Shown here one piece after another: positions 20,877-32,554 of a stretch of 64,000 nt of DNA. A program made the position numbers and the translations under genes. The stretch covers positions 3,162,001 through 3,226,000 of the forward strand of contig NC_026501.1 of NCBI RefSeq assembly GCF_000182925.2, in the 5' to 3' direction. The stretch is from Neurospora crassa OR74A. Its lineage: Eukaryota > Ascomycota > Sordariomycetes > Sordariales > Sordariaceae. The notes beneath the pieces were generated by a model. The model did not search any database. It was not told the origin of the DNA and worked only from the letters and a program-made list of their open reading frames with translations. Each line of letters starts with the position of its first letter. The first letter of the stretch is position 1.

Positions 20877-21685
20877 ATGTTCAGCGTCGACTGGCGGGGG
20901 CTTGTGCTCCCCTTCGCCTATCTGATTGTCCTGACGGGCACCTTCATGACCTTTTCCACAATCTACCGCAAGAGGAAAGCCCGTATGCAACCCCCTACTC
21001 AGAAATTTCTATGCTTCTCTGGATAGAAGCCTAACCATGTTGATTCTTCCAGAGCAAAGCGCAAACCTCGCACCATGGTTCGGTCCTCACCTCCAACGCA
21101 ACGTCTACCTGTCACTCCTCCACATGGAGCCCGAGAACGGATCCGAAAAGGCACCTAAAGTTCCTGAAAGTGTGCTCCGGGCGGCTCTGCTGCGCCGCGC
21201 TGTCGAAGACATCCACCGTATTATCCAGATCCGCGCCGCCAAGGCCGCCTGCAGCTCTCTTTTGCAGCGTGGAAGCATCGGCGATGATCTGTGGCAAAGG
21301 TTCCAGCGTGCCGAGAAGGAAATGGAGGAAGAGCTTCGTGATGTTGTTATGGAGGTGTGTGTTCCTTTGAAGAGGGTTACCCGTGCGGATGATTGGATGC
21401 CAGAAATGCTAATGCCCGATTCTTCAGGCCAACGCACTCGCTCCCAACTGGGGACAGAGCATCTTCCAAACCGCCAACGAGATTGCTGCCAACACTGTGC
21501 TGCGCGAGCGCCTTGACGAGATCCAGGCTCAGGCAACACAAGAAAAGGAGTGGTGGGAGAAGCGCAGGGCCACCGTTAGAAGCGAGTTCATGAAGGAACT
21601 GGAAGGGGATGAGGCTGGTACTGGTACCCCTGTGGACACCAGCTCAGTCACCTCATCGCCGTCGAACAAGAAGGGCAAGAACTAG
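20877..21685 (+). CDS. SEC66: Sec66/Sec71-like subunit of the Sec62-Sec63 ER translocation complex
   Basis: Three exons, 20877-20982, 21053-21354 and 21428-21685, giving 221 residues. Exon 1 codes a short lumenal end and one membrane span (GLVLPFAYLIVLTGTFMTF) followed by the basic YRKRKA stop-transfer. Exon 2 has the family block ANLAPWFGPHLQRNVYLSLL. Exon 3 has LAPNWGQSIFQTANEIA and an amphipathic Glu/Arg helix. The tail ends in KKGKN. In yeast Sec66 (Sec71) joins Sec63, Sec62 and Sec72 in post-translational import. The introns are 70 and 73 bp with CTAACC-type branch sites. The ATG at 20877 is followed directly by the conserved membrane segment. Confidence 0.93.
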
Positions 21686-22220
21686 AGGTCACGTCCTAGC
21701 GAGCGGTGCATGAGAGTGACGTGAGCATCTCGCATAGAGATCTCCGGGGTGGCTGTACAATAAGAAGAGAGGTATGGGAGGGCAGGGCAGTGTGGGGTTG
21801 TGTTGGGCAAGCAATTGCATTCTTCCATGGCGTTTATGGGTTGGGACCTGCAGCAAAATATTCAAGGGTATACTTTTTTGGGGGAGCCTCTTCAGGTCGT
21901 TTACGGGTCTTGGTCGAGATATAGTACAGCCCACAGCGCCCTTGGGTTTGGGATTCTTACGTAGACTTCAATACCTACATTGGTCAATATACGAATGAAA
22001 GCGAATCAGGCCTCAGCTTGGATAGTTTGAATTTGGGATATGGCGCTGTTCTACGCTGTAGGTATGTACCGATGTTGCCGAGCACCAGCGCTCGTTCAGT
22101 ACCTCTAGTTAACCTGCCTGGCCATCTAGGTAGACCTTTTGCAAGCGAATTCTTCGGAAACTTTAAATCTTGCCCGTCTTGCTATCCCTACCTCTACCCA
22201 TTGCAACAATCACTGTCAAC
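21686..22220. other. intergenic, convergent 3' flanks
   Basis: About 535 bp between the SEC66 stop and the stop of the - strand gene. No feature recognised. Confidence 0.55.
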
Positions 22221-22925
22221 CTAAAGATACCAACCCATCTTCCTCCTGATCTCATCCAACTCATCCTGTGCTCCCCTGACCCTCCTCTCCGTCTCTGCGA
22301 TATCCTCGTCCGTCATCCCTATCGTCGACTTCAGCAGCGCTGATATGTACGTCGACATTCCATTTCCTTCGTTTTCCATAGCGGCATCATCTACCTGCAC
22401 ATCCCCCTTCTTTCCCCCCGTACTCATCTGCCGCATGTCCACGTCTAAACCTAAACTTGTCCCCGTCGGCAACGGACTCTCACAGCCCCTCAGCCCGATA
22501 AACCGTCCAATCCTCCTCCTCTTCTCCTCGATCCCCATGCCTGCCGGCCATGACACCGGACAAGGGTAGTGCGCCGTCCACTGGCATGGCGTGCGCTGGT
22601 GATAGAAGCTCGCTAGTCGGTCCAGCTGGTCGTCGGTCAAAAGCCAGAAGTTGAGCAACGTCTGGGGAAATTCGGGGTGCACGGTGCCACTGGTTAGCTG
22701 CACGAGGGGGGCGAGGGGGAGGGCGAGTTGGCGGAGTTTGGAGGCGAAGGTTGGGGAGAGGAGGGAGCGGCGGGTTGTGAGGGTTGCTGGGTTTTGTAAT
22801 TGGTGAGAACGGGGTCGAGGGGGATGTGGTGGCTGTGACGCTGCTCCTGATGGTGTGGGAGGCGGACGGCGATGATGACCCCGAGGGTTGGGTTGTTGAC
22901 CTGGGTGTTGCCCATGGTTGGACAT
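22221..22925 (-). CDS. hypothetical fungal protein, 234 residues
   Basis: Single exon. The first ~50 residues are Pro/Gln/His-rich and look disordered. Residues ~60-145 have a well-mixed composition (FPQTLLNFWLLTDDQLDRLA, then CQWTAHYPCPVSWPAG), which argues for a real folded core. The C-terminal ~45 residues (MTDEDIAETERRVRGAQDEL) are predicted helical and acidic, ending RRKMGWYL. I do not recognise a family. The W/P/C-rich core and the C-terminal helix suggest a small conserved fungal protein rather than a chance frame. Confidence 0.7.
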   Translation of the reverse strand: MSNHGQHPGQQPNPRGHHRRPPPTPSGAASQPPHPPRPRSHQLQNPATLTTRRSLLSPTFASKLRQLALPLAPLVQLTSGTVHPEFPQTLLNFWLLTDDQLDRLASFYHQRTPCQWTAHYPCPVSWPAGMGIEEKRRRIGRFIGLRGCESPLPTGTSLGLDVDMRQMSTGGKKGDVQVDDAAMENEGNGMSTYISALLKSTIGMTDEDIAETERRVRGAQDELDEIRRKMGWYL

Positions 22926-24096
22926 TGTGCTTGCTGTCTCTTTTTTTCCCCTGAAGAATGATCGCGTTTCTGGCTATAAGGGGAGAATCGCAATACCAAA
23001 CCTGGCCTGATTGCCCACAGACTCGCCGTTCCTACTTTGGTAGCCCTTGCTCGGTGGTTCAAGGGGAGGAACCCGAAGGTTTTTATACAGTGACAAGCAA
23101 GACCTGAAGAGGATGAACGAGACGACAAGTTTCCGGTGAATGACCAGCTCGTGATCAATTGGTCTGCTCAACGTCAGCGCTTGTTTGCGATGGGTATGAC
23201 TGTGATCCGATTATAAGTGAACCTGTTTGCGAGAAACCCGACGAGGGAATTTGTAATGAGTAAATGGGTTGGTAGGTATTGAGGAACATATGATAACTGA
23301 AGTAAAGTGAAGGCTTTTTTTTTCTCGTTTCTTTTGTCGGTTCGGTTCGTGCACCCGTTGTTGCGGCAGAGTAGAATGAATAGTTGTATGATTTCTTTGA
23401 AACTATTCCGTACCCTCCCACAATGGAAGTTCCTGAAAAGGAAGGGCTAGGGAATGACCTGCTGAAAAATAAACCGACGACGACCTTTTGGATACATCAA
23501 CGAAACGAAACGAAGCAGAAGCAGTTCACGATTCAAATAAGCAGACCGGAAATGATCAAATAGCCTAGCGAAGATGACCGCCGTCACTGTTGTATGGTAG
23601 ACATTGCGCACGAAAGCATGTGTTTTATGTCTTTGGTGGCAGAGAAAAGCCGCTGGCGATTTCCAGAAACAGCACAGGTAGGCAGCTATACCGAACGTTG
23701 GGATGCCGTCATGGTCTTTTCTTTGTCTTCCCCCCCTTTTGTTAGGGGGGGCTTTGTCTCTTTTATCTGGATTCGAGAGGGTAACGGGATTATGCCAATC
23801 GAATACATTGTTCGGCCTTGTATGGAGGTCTTGTCGAAAACGATGTGAATGGAATGAATGCCCATGACAGTAACAATGCATTTTCCCCATGTGGCCACTC
23901 AAAATGCCAAACATAGCTTCCCATTCCATCCACATCCAAGGATGGGACATTCGAAACGAACAAAGAACGCGAACGGAAAGTTGCCCTGATGCTCTCGGCT
24001 CGGTTCTTCCCCTTTCTCCTCTTTCCCTCCATCCGCTTCCCAGCCACACACACTCACACTCACATACACACAGTACACACACCTATCCCGAGCCGA
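22926..24096. other. intergenic between hypothetical gene and ORC3 3' end
   Basis: 1.17 kb with no convincing frame. A CA-rich microsatellite-like tract lies at about 24049-24083, just past the ORC3 stop. Confidence 0.55.
24049..24083. repeat. CA-rich dinucleotide tract
   Basis: Imperfect (CA)n/(ACTC)n run in the 3' flank of ORC3. Confidence 0.8.
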
Positions 24097-26841
24097 TTAC
24101 AGCAACCACTTAACCTTGGCAACATGATCCGCTTTCTTCTTGCTGCTCTTGACAAAGCCCATCAGCCTCAACTCTGCCAAGCCGTGATAGAACTGCACCA
24201 GCGCCTCTCTCTCGCCCAGTCCACCATCCTCCGAGTCCTCGCCCACAAGCGCGTAGTACGCAGACCATAGATCCGCCACATTGACCAACGACCCCGTCTC
24301 GAGGTACAATCGATATAGAACACACGTCGTCGGCAGCGTGGCCGACAGCGTCCCGTTGGTTTTGCTGCAGCACTCACACCCGAGATACGCATGCGGCCTC
24401 GTCAACGCTCGCTCAAAGGTCGTTCCCGGCCGCGGAACAAAGACGTCCCGGTACGGAGCCTCGGCGTCATACGCCCATGCTTCGTGCAAGAATAAACTGT
24501 CGACGGGATCGCTGTAGATATGGTGGGTGAGTAAGTCCACAAGAGCGTCGATAGCCTTACCGAAAGCCTTGTCTTCGTCCGTTAGTTTGGCCGTGTCCTG
24601 GCTGAGCTGGACTTTTTGGGCGATGACGGTTGTGCGGAGGACTTTGCTTTGGGCGGTGAATTTGCTCTTGAGGGCTTGTTGGCCTTTTTCCTGGGCTTGC
24701 TCTGCTAATGCCTCGATCTCGTCGCGGATCTCGCAGAGGGAACTGATGAGCTCCTCGGCTTCGTCCTCCCAGCCTGGCAGGTCGAGGTCGGGACTGCCGG
24801 TTCGAATGGCTGTTAGTAGGCGGTTGATCAGGGCGGGGACGTCGTCTGCTCCTAATCGTTTTATGCCGTCGATGGTGGGCGTTAGATCGAGCCCCCCTGC
24901 GAGAGCGGCCACGTAGAGATCGGTGAAACGGCCAGGAACGAGATCCATGCTTGTCAGGAGGTGTAGAGAACGCAATAGTTGCATCAGGTAATCTTGCTTT
25001 TTCTGCCGCTGCTCAACCATCTGGCGAACGAGGTAGCCATCATCTTCGACAAGTAACTGCGCATGGTTAAGCTGTCTGGCGTCCACCGCGGCCTCGACGT
25101 GTGCCTTGAAGGAGTCAAGCGTCCGCACAGCCTGAATGTGCTCAGGTTGAAGAAGCTGACGGGTGAGGGACTTTTCATCCGCAAGCAGAACACTCAAAGG
25201 ATTCGCGTAGAAGTGACACATGTAGGCGTACTGAATGATACCATATATATCAGCCATGGTAAACGTCCTGATGAAGAATTCAGTCGGACTTACCTTGATA
25301 GAGCTGATGAACACCCGAATGCCAGCAACCTGATCCCGCTGGCGATCGAGCAAACTCCTCAGTAACGTAGGCCCCAGGCGAAGTGTCGCCTGCGTCCCAG
25401 CAATGGCGCTCTTGAAGACATTATCAAGAACCAAATCTGCCTGGACGACATCGAACTTGGCACCAAACAATTGTCGGGCAGTAGACTTGAGGAGTCGCGC
25501 CTGGAACAATTCCACCGAGGTAGCGATGCCAAAGAGTACGGAGAACTGGATGCGCCCCTGCCATGAACTGTATTACCCAGACCTGTTTAGCCACGCCGCC
25601 TCGTGGGGAAAAATAGCAAGGAACGGAGTAAAAAATTGACGGTCAACTTACTGGAAAAGACCAAGCAGATCAGTCAACAACGAGCTCTCAAATGCCTCGC
25701 TATCCTCAAACGCCACAACAACTCGCCGCGACGAATCCTGCTGCACGCCGAAAAAAGCGTGTAATCCCTCTAGGTCATAGTCGAGATACTTCCTGCCATC
25801 CCGGCCTAAGGCGACCTCGGTGTCTTCATCCCCATCGCCGCCGTCAAGAGACACCTGCGCAGTGGCGTCTCTTATTACCTTCTTGAGCGCCGCCTTGAGG
25901 TTGGGTGCCCCAGCCGCCCGTAGACGAACAAACCGGGCTTGTGTGGCTTTCCCGAGAGCCTCGGAAAGTTGTTCGAACAGGAGGTCTTGGGAGGCGATAT
26001 TGGGGCCGGTGATGATGAAGCCGGCTGGGATTCTGGTTCCTCTTGTTCTGTCTTGTGTCAGTGCCGGTTTCCCTTCAACTGATGAGATCAGATCGGGAAG
26101 GGGGCATCACCACTTACGCATCACCTTCAGCGTCACGTATAAATGAGCTGACATCCTCCAGGGTCGTTCGGTTTGCCTCTCTTAGTACGTTCTTCACTCG
26201 TAGAACTCAAGTTAGCGATTTTTGTCCATCAACAACAACACATCCAAAGCGCAATGTCACTCCCCCTTTTCTGCCACCGTCTAAGCCTATAGCTCCCCCA
26301 GGAGATCGAAAACTCATCGGCAAGTCACTCATCTTCATCCCCTCCCCTCGGGACAAGGTAGAGACCCAACAAATCACACAAACAACGAAATCAAAACCTA
26401 CCTTGATTCGTCCATCCAGAACCGGCCATGCCGTATCAAACACCTGCCTCCTCAACCCCGCAGCTTCCAAACTCTCCTTCCCCCCGAACAATTGAGAAAA
26501 GGCAGCAGCAGCAGTCGTTGTCGTCTCCGTCTCCTCCTCCGCATGTGGTGCTACTCCCGCATGATCGGCGGCAGAGGCAGACCAAGCTCGTGTACTACCG
26601 ACTCTCCGCTTTTTTACTGGCCGAGCTGTTTTCTCTTGTGGTAGGGAGGTATGGTGACCTGCTCTTGGGTTGAAGATGTAGACTGCCTGTTTTTCACGAG
26701 TGTGATTCAGTAAGTAGGGCTGCTATGAAGAACCGCGTTCGAGGCAAATTGTGAAACAAGGGGGACATAAAACGTAAACATACTTACCCGGTGATCATCT
26801 TCCTCAGAGAGAGTTGGGTTTTCGTCGTGTGTCTCTGCCAT
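24097..26841 (-). CDS. ORC3: origin recognition complex subunit 3
   Basis: Six exons: 26841-26788, 26686-26402, 26191-26118, 26047-25652, 25567-25294 and 25230-24097, giving 738 residues. Family signposts cross the joins: AVYIFNPRAG and DGRIKNVLREANRTTLEDVS early, ATRGTRIPAGFIITGPNI and YDLEGLHAFF next, then LFHSWQGRIQFSVLFGIATS and VFISSIKYAYMCHFYANPLS. The C-terminal winged-helix part has VADLWSAYYALVG and FYHGLAELRLMGFVKSSKK. Orc3 is a core subunit of the hexameric origin-binding complex that loads MCM. The fifth intron (25231-25293, 63 bp) keeps the frame and has no stop. All six joins satisfy phase. Confidence 0.93.
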
Positions 26842-28746
26842 TTTGATTGGTGAGGTTACCTTGGCTGATTAACCAGAAATCAGGTATTTTTTCAGGGAAG
26901 CGCAAGGTGTAAGAAATGTAAATGGATCCAATGTGTAAAAAGAGTTGAAATGTTTGGACACTTATCGATCCCCGTACGGCTTCCAGGTAGTTAGATGCTA
27001 ATGGAAAGTACTCGACATCCTCCTGTGTAGCCGTTAACGAAATCGTAAAGAGACGGGAACTAATCCAACATCAAGTTCAGGGATGTTTGTCTCATGAAAC
27101 GGCGACGTCAACCTATATTTTGAAGGAACGCGTCTCAAACAAGCTCGTCCATTCACGTCCCTGGCCATGATCTCAGGACACTCACTGCTGGAGCTTTGGA
27201 GGAGCAGCGCTAAAGGTGTAAGCCACAGCACCTCATGCGCCACTAACACTCCGACTTTGTAGGGATTAGCTCGTTAATGGCCCCTGTGGATATCCCAGCG
27301 ATTCGCCCCGGGCCGTCCTTCCTAAACTCTGTCCGCCCATCTTGTTCATATCATGCTTGATCAGGAAAAAACCAAAAAAAAAAAAAAAAAAAGCCATGAA
27401 CGAGTGAATCACGATGACTACTTGTTACGCGAGTAGTTGAGATCTTGCCGTCATCAAATCACAACGGAATCATTCTCATTCACTCCAGCAACAGCCTCAA
27501 AGAGTGCTCTCATCAGACACTTATCGTCAACTCAGTTGGTACTTATGGACATTTCATTTCATCAAACATGTAATCTCAGCTATACCTTCGCAAGTCTTGT
27601 CATCATAGGTAACTAGCCTCTCCACCGGATCACCCTTCAACCGAAGAAGCGCACCCCCATCTTAAGTGGTCCAACCAATTTGCCGTTGAGCACCAGATCT
27701 GTCTGCTTTAGTAAAGGAGCGAAGCATACAGAGCCAGTCCCAAAGTAGACACCCGAAAGCAAAGGACCACAAGCACAAAGGACTAACTTTGTTTGTCATA
27801 TCGAGACGTCTTCCTCTTCCTCCTCCTCCTGAATTTTCTTCTTCTCCTGTAGGCAATTGACCAAGAAAGACCCTGATGGAAATATATGAAAATAACCAAA
27901 TCATCATGATCGTTGTAGTGCCTGTTTATACTCATTATTTCGGCGTTCTCTTCTTCCAATCCACCTCGTTGAGATAACTTGGCTTTTCCTTCCCCCCTTT
28001 GGAATCCCCTTCGCTGATCTTCGTGTTTCCAGATACTTGTAACAACAAGACGGATGAAACCCTGAGGAAGAATCCTGTACGGCCTGAATACCTAGGAAAA
28101 GGCATGCATGTATCTCGTAAAAGCCAACAAACCCCACAAGAACAACAGCAAAACAATAACACCCTTAGATAGTGATTTGATGACCAATGGTGGAATATGA
28201 ATATGTTGCGCGAGAGACCAAAAGACGAACGGATGGACAGATAGACACCAAACGGAATCAAAAAGGGAGGAAGGAAATGCAAAACCACCACCAAACTAGT
28301 TATACAGAAACATCTTCTTTCTTTCGCTGACTCTCTCCCTTCCACATAACTGTGACCGAAATCCTCATTCGGCACTTCCATATCTAAGTCCAAGAAAAGG
28401 AACATCAATGCGCCACTATTTCGCCTTCTGAGGATTTCCGTATTTCCTAGAGCCTTCCACTTAATAGCATATTCAAAGCGGCGACTATTAAACAGTTCCA
28501 CACAAGTCCTGATCGTCAATTCGGACGCAGACAAACACAAAACTTGTCTGTTTCCTGGCCTTTACGTATTCGTCAGGAACACGGGAGACACTCGAGAGAG
28601 TTTTGTATACAGCGATCGCACCGACCGCTATTGGAGGGTGGCCGGACACACTTTCGCTTGCTCGTTCGGCACTGGCGACATGAAATCGGCTGCCCTCTCA
28701 ACCCAAGATGTACAGGCTGCTCGGGAGTACTGAGCCCGTACCCTCC
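26842..28746. other. 1.9 kb intergenic: ORC3 5' flank and 3' flank of PWWP gene
   Basis: A run of 19 A lies at 27374-27392. The long - strand frame at 27935-28540 has no early ATG and no family character. Nothing else recognised. Confidence 0.55.
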
Positions 28747-31123
28747 TCAGGCAGCAGCCTCAGCCGTCTCAGAAGGCTTTGTCTGCATTGCCTTTCATTA
28801 GTTTGTGTCTTCATGTCAAGTGACTTGTGCAGTCTGGGGACAGATGCAACATACCTCTTCGGTCTCTGCCTTCTCAGTCTTCTCCTCCGCATCCTTCTTC
28901 TCGGTCTTCTCCTCCATGTCCTTCTTCTCGGCCTTCTCCTCGGCCTTCGCATCGGCCTCCTCCATCTTGGAGTCGCCATCCTTGTCCTTGGGGGCCTCCT
29001 CAGCCTTGTCAGATGTGACCGGCTCTTCGTTCTTGCCCTTGGCGCCGTTGGTCTTGCTGCCGTTCTCCTTGGCCTCCTTCTCGGCCTCCTTCGCCTTGCC
29101 GTTGACGCCATTAGTGGTAGCCTCCTTATCAGCTGAGGGGGCGGACGCGGAGGCAGCTTCGCCGGCAAGGAGCTTGTTCCATTTGTCCAACAGTGTTTGC
29201 GAGCGAGGCTTAAACTTGAACTCCTCTTCCTTGGGGATGTTCTCGAGCTTAAGAATAGCCTTGAGCACCTTGTTGATCTTCGTGGCCCTGATGATGCTGA
29301 CTTCAAGATCTGGGAACGCTTCCAGCTTGGTCAAGAACTCAGACATGACCTTCATCTCTTCGGGCTTGGGTTCCTGGTCTCTGGTGAGCAGGCCCTTTTG
29401 AAGCTTATGACGGAGGAACAACACCTCACGCTGTTGAAGTCATGACAAGTCAGCAATTAGCACTCTCTAAGCTCGAGTTTCCCGTGCATCAACATACCTC
29501 CTTGCGAGTATGTTTCTCCTCGGGCGTCAATTCTTGCTCCTTGGGAGTAGCGGCTTCCTTCTCGCCCTTCTTCTCCTCCGTCTCCTTAGTCTTCTTGGCC
29601 GGCTTAGCCTTCGAGGCCTTCGCTTCCGCTGCGGGCTTAGCAGTCTTGGGGGTGGCCGCGGCACCGTTGGCGGTCTTGGCGGTCGAATTAGTTGTCAACT
29701 TTATCTTGGGCTTCTTGACCGACTCTGACCGCTGAGGAGTTTCCTGTTCCCGTATTAAATTAGTTAGCGCATGTTAGCCACTTCTTGCCCAGACGCAACT
29801 GCGGCTCACCTCTACCGGCTCTTCTGCCTTTCTCTTCTTTGCCTTCTTCTTGTCGGTCTGGGGCTGCTCGTCGCTCGCATCGGCCATCTCAACGTCCTCA
29901 TCCTCGCTGACAGCGGTCTTGGACTTCTTTCCCTTGGGAGTGGCGGCAGCCTTGGCAGCCTTGGCCTTCTCCTGCTCAATCAGCTCCTCCTGGAACCGCT
30001 GCAGAACCTCCTTGTAGAAAGACAAGGGGTGGGACTCGGCAGCCAAGTGGTGCGCAGCTGCAAGGTCCTTGCGCATCTTGTCCATCTTCATATCCTTGAT
30101 GGCTGCAGGATCGAGCTCGATGAGCTCTGTGTTGACCACCCAGCCGCTATCGTTCGAAGTAAGATCAGTCTGGTTAGCTAGGAACCCGGAATGACGGCTA
30201 GATCGAGCACACAAGCAGGTTCGCGACGTAACTGCTAGTCCAAAAACTTACAATTCGTTGGTGTGAAGATACATGACTGGATAAGTACGGTCGTGTGCTC
30301 TCTTGCCGCCATCGGCAAAGTCTTCGCGGTAGGTGCCATCAGGACGCATGGCGGAGACGGGCCGCGACTTGATGAGCGACTGGGGAAGCATGTCCTCATC
30401 GCAGATGATAACTGGCCATTGGGGGAAGCCCTTCAGCTTGACGTAGTAGTGGTCGCCAGGCTGCGCATCGAGATGGAGCTGCTTCGTCTTGCCAGCCTTC
30501 TTGCTGGGCTTAGAGCCACCGCCGACGGACTTGCGACGACTGCTCGAAGACTTGCTCTTGGACGTGGCGGCTGCGGAAGCAGCAGGACTGGCATCGTCGG
30601 TCTGCTGAGTTTGCGCTGCCGACTCGGGAGCGGGAGTCTGGGCGGCACTAGCATCGGCCATTTCAACGTCGGACTTTTCTGTTTGGTCTTGTTCGGGCTT
30701 ATCTGTGACCTTGTCGTCGGACTTGTCGACGGGCTTGTCCTCGGTGTCTAATGATAGGAGAAAGTTACAATTAGCTAAGATGCTCTGAAGGGATGATTGC
30801 GGGTGGGCGGATAGATGGTTGACGGATGATGGGTGGTGAATGGTTGCCTTCTGGGTGGCCGGGCAGGTGAATGGTGGTGGATTCTAGATACCTCGGGCAG
30901 CCTTGTCCGACTCTTGTTCGGCTGGCGCTTCGCTAGGCGCAGGCGCAGCAGTCTCACTAGCACTGGCCGCCTTCTCCTCGGCGGCATTGGCAACGGCAGG
31001 TTCCTCCTTCTTTGCCTCGCCGGCTTGGGTAGTCGCAGGTGCAGGCACGACCTCCTTCTCAGCAGCCGGTGTTGGCGACGCGGCCGCAGCAGCCGGCGCG
31101 TTGGTCGTGGAGTCGTCAGACAT
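28747..31123 (-). CDS. PWWP-domain chromatin protein with LEDGF-IBD/TFIIS-N-like domain
   Basis: Six exons: 31123-30892, 30747-30252, 30146-29810, 29743-29498, 29430-28855 and 28782-28747, giving 640 residues. Residues 1-165 are Ala/Pro/Glu-rich and disordered. The PWWP domain (about 168-255) starts GDHYYVKLKGFPQWPVIICD, and HTNEFGWVVNTELIELD forms across an intron. Lys-rich linkers follow. Residues ~438-525 are a helical bundle resembling the integrase-binding/TFIIS N-terminal fold (FLTKLEAFPDLEVSIIRATK, VLKAILKLENIP). A Lys/Glu-repeat tail ends TKPSETAEAAA. PWWP modules read methylated H3K36 on transcribed chromatin, and yeast Ioc4 is a distant functional analogue. Skipping the last splice would give a different 12-residue end. 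Confidence 0.88.
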
Positions 31124-32554
31124 GGTATGTGATGGAGTGGGTGATGGTACGAATCCGGGTTGCAGCGGGTGGCGACGTGATGTCAGAGAGCTAGAGCTAG
31201 TATCAACGGACCGTGGGTGATGGATGCCGCGATGGTCGAAGTCGGATTCCAATCAGATGCTGATTCCGATCGGGAGGTGGAAAGAAACAAGAAAAAAAAT
31301 AAAAAATAAAAAAAGACAGAAAAGGGACACGACGCGTGATTGCGCGTGGAGAATTGGATGGATGGATGGCGGGTCGAGGCTACCGAAAGCTTGTCGGCTC
31401 GTTGGTGGCTATCTACGTCAACGCGCGCGTGACTTTTTGTTGATGATGCGATAAGCTTCCCAAGGTCGAGGTAGCGCTGATGCTGTCGATTTGCAGGTTG
31501 ATGATGATGATGGTGATGATGATGGATGGGCAACGGCAACCGTGGACAGATGATGGGAGGACGGGGCGGGTCACAATGCGCAGAAGCTTGGACAATGGAG
31601 AGGATCCGTACTACTGGGCGGAAAGGGAAAGTAGTCGAAGGGAAGCTTTGCAGTTAACAAGTCCTTGTTTCTTCTGTCTTCGCGAAAGAGAGAAATTATT
31701 TGAAGGTGAGCGAGACTTGGTCCGAGCGTCGCCTGCCTTCTATGGAACTCTAGTGATGTCTTGCGGCTTGTCCGCGGGAGGAGCAAGGAGCCGACCGGAG
31801 CTGGGCGCTGTATGGAGGGATTGGCAATGAACGCCATCCATCGGCTCTACACTACCTGGCCGGGCGAATGACACTCTGCCTTTGCTCGCTCCGTCATCAC
31901 CACCACCACCCTTACCTCCGTACGGAGAGGAGAGATATAGACGTATACAAGAACCCATGTTTCCGCCCGCCACCTCCTCATGCATCATCAGGCCAGATAT
32001 CCATCAAGATCCCACGACTCGATGCCAACAACCATCGTCCACCGCGACCTGACTGAGTGAGCCCTATAGTTGCTGCCCATCCGGGTTGACCCAGCCAGCC
32101 ATGAATCCACAGTTGAACTGCTGTCCCCAGATCGTCATCCGTCATTCCCCTTTCCATCCATCCACAACCCGGAACCCCCATCCCAGCCCAGCCCCAAACA
32201 TTCCCAGACAGGCCTCTCCCGACACTCTCACGCAGCGGTCGTGAAACCCCGCACCACTCCAGACTTGGGCCTGAAGCTGACACCCTAAGCACCACTAGGC
32301 GTGCCAAAACCACCCGGCACATGTATCCGCGAACCGATGGGTGAGGAGGGTTGCTAGATAACCGAAGATGATGCATTCTCGTTGAACTACTGCGTTTTTT
32401 TTTCCCCTGTGTCATACACATCCACATATACCGTACCGCCTCAATTGCCAGGTAGATGGGTTGTCAGTACTTGCCTTGCATTACCATACATAAACACCTA
32501 ATCAGTCTCCATTCCCTATCAATTGTCCACCACCACCTCCTCCTCCTACTCCTC
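31124..32554. other. intergenic between PWWP gene start and BRR2 3' end
   Basis: 1.4 kb. It includes ATG/CAT-rich triplet stretches near 31500-31530 and CTC-triplet runs at 32536-32577 that continue into the acidic tail of BRR2. No gene supported. Confidence 0.55.

Noticed and set aside
27935-28540. 201-codon - strand frame past the PWWP gene
   Set aside because: It does not begin with ATG, has a 3'-flank composition and matches nothing I know.
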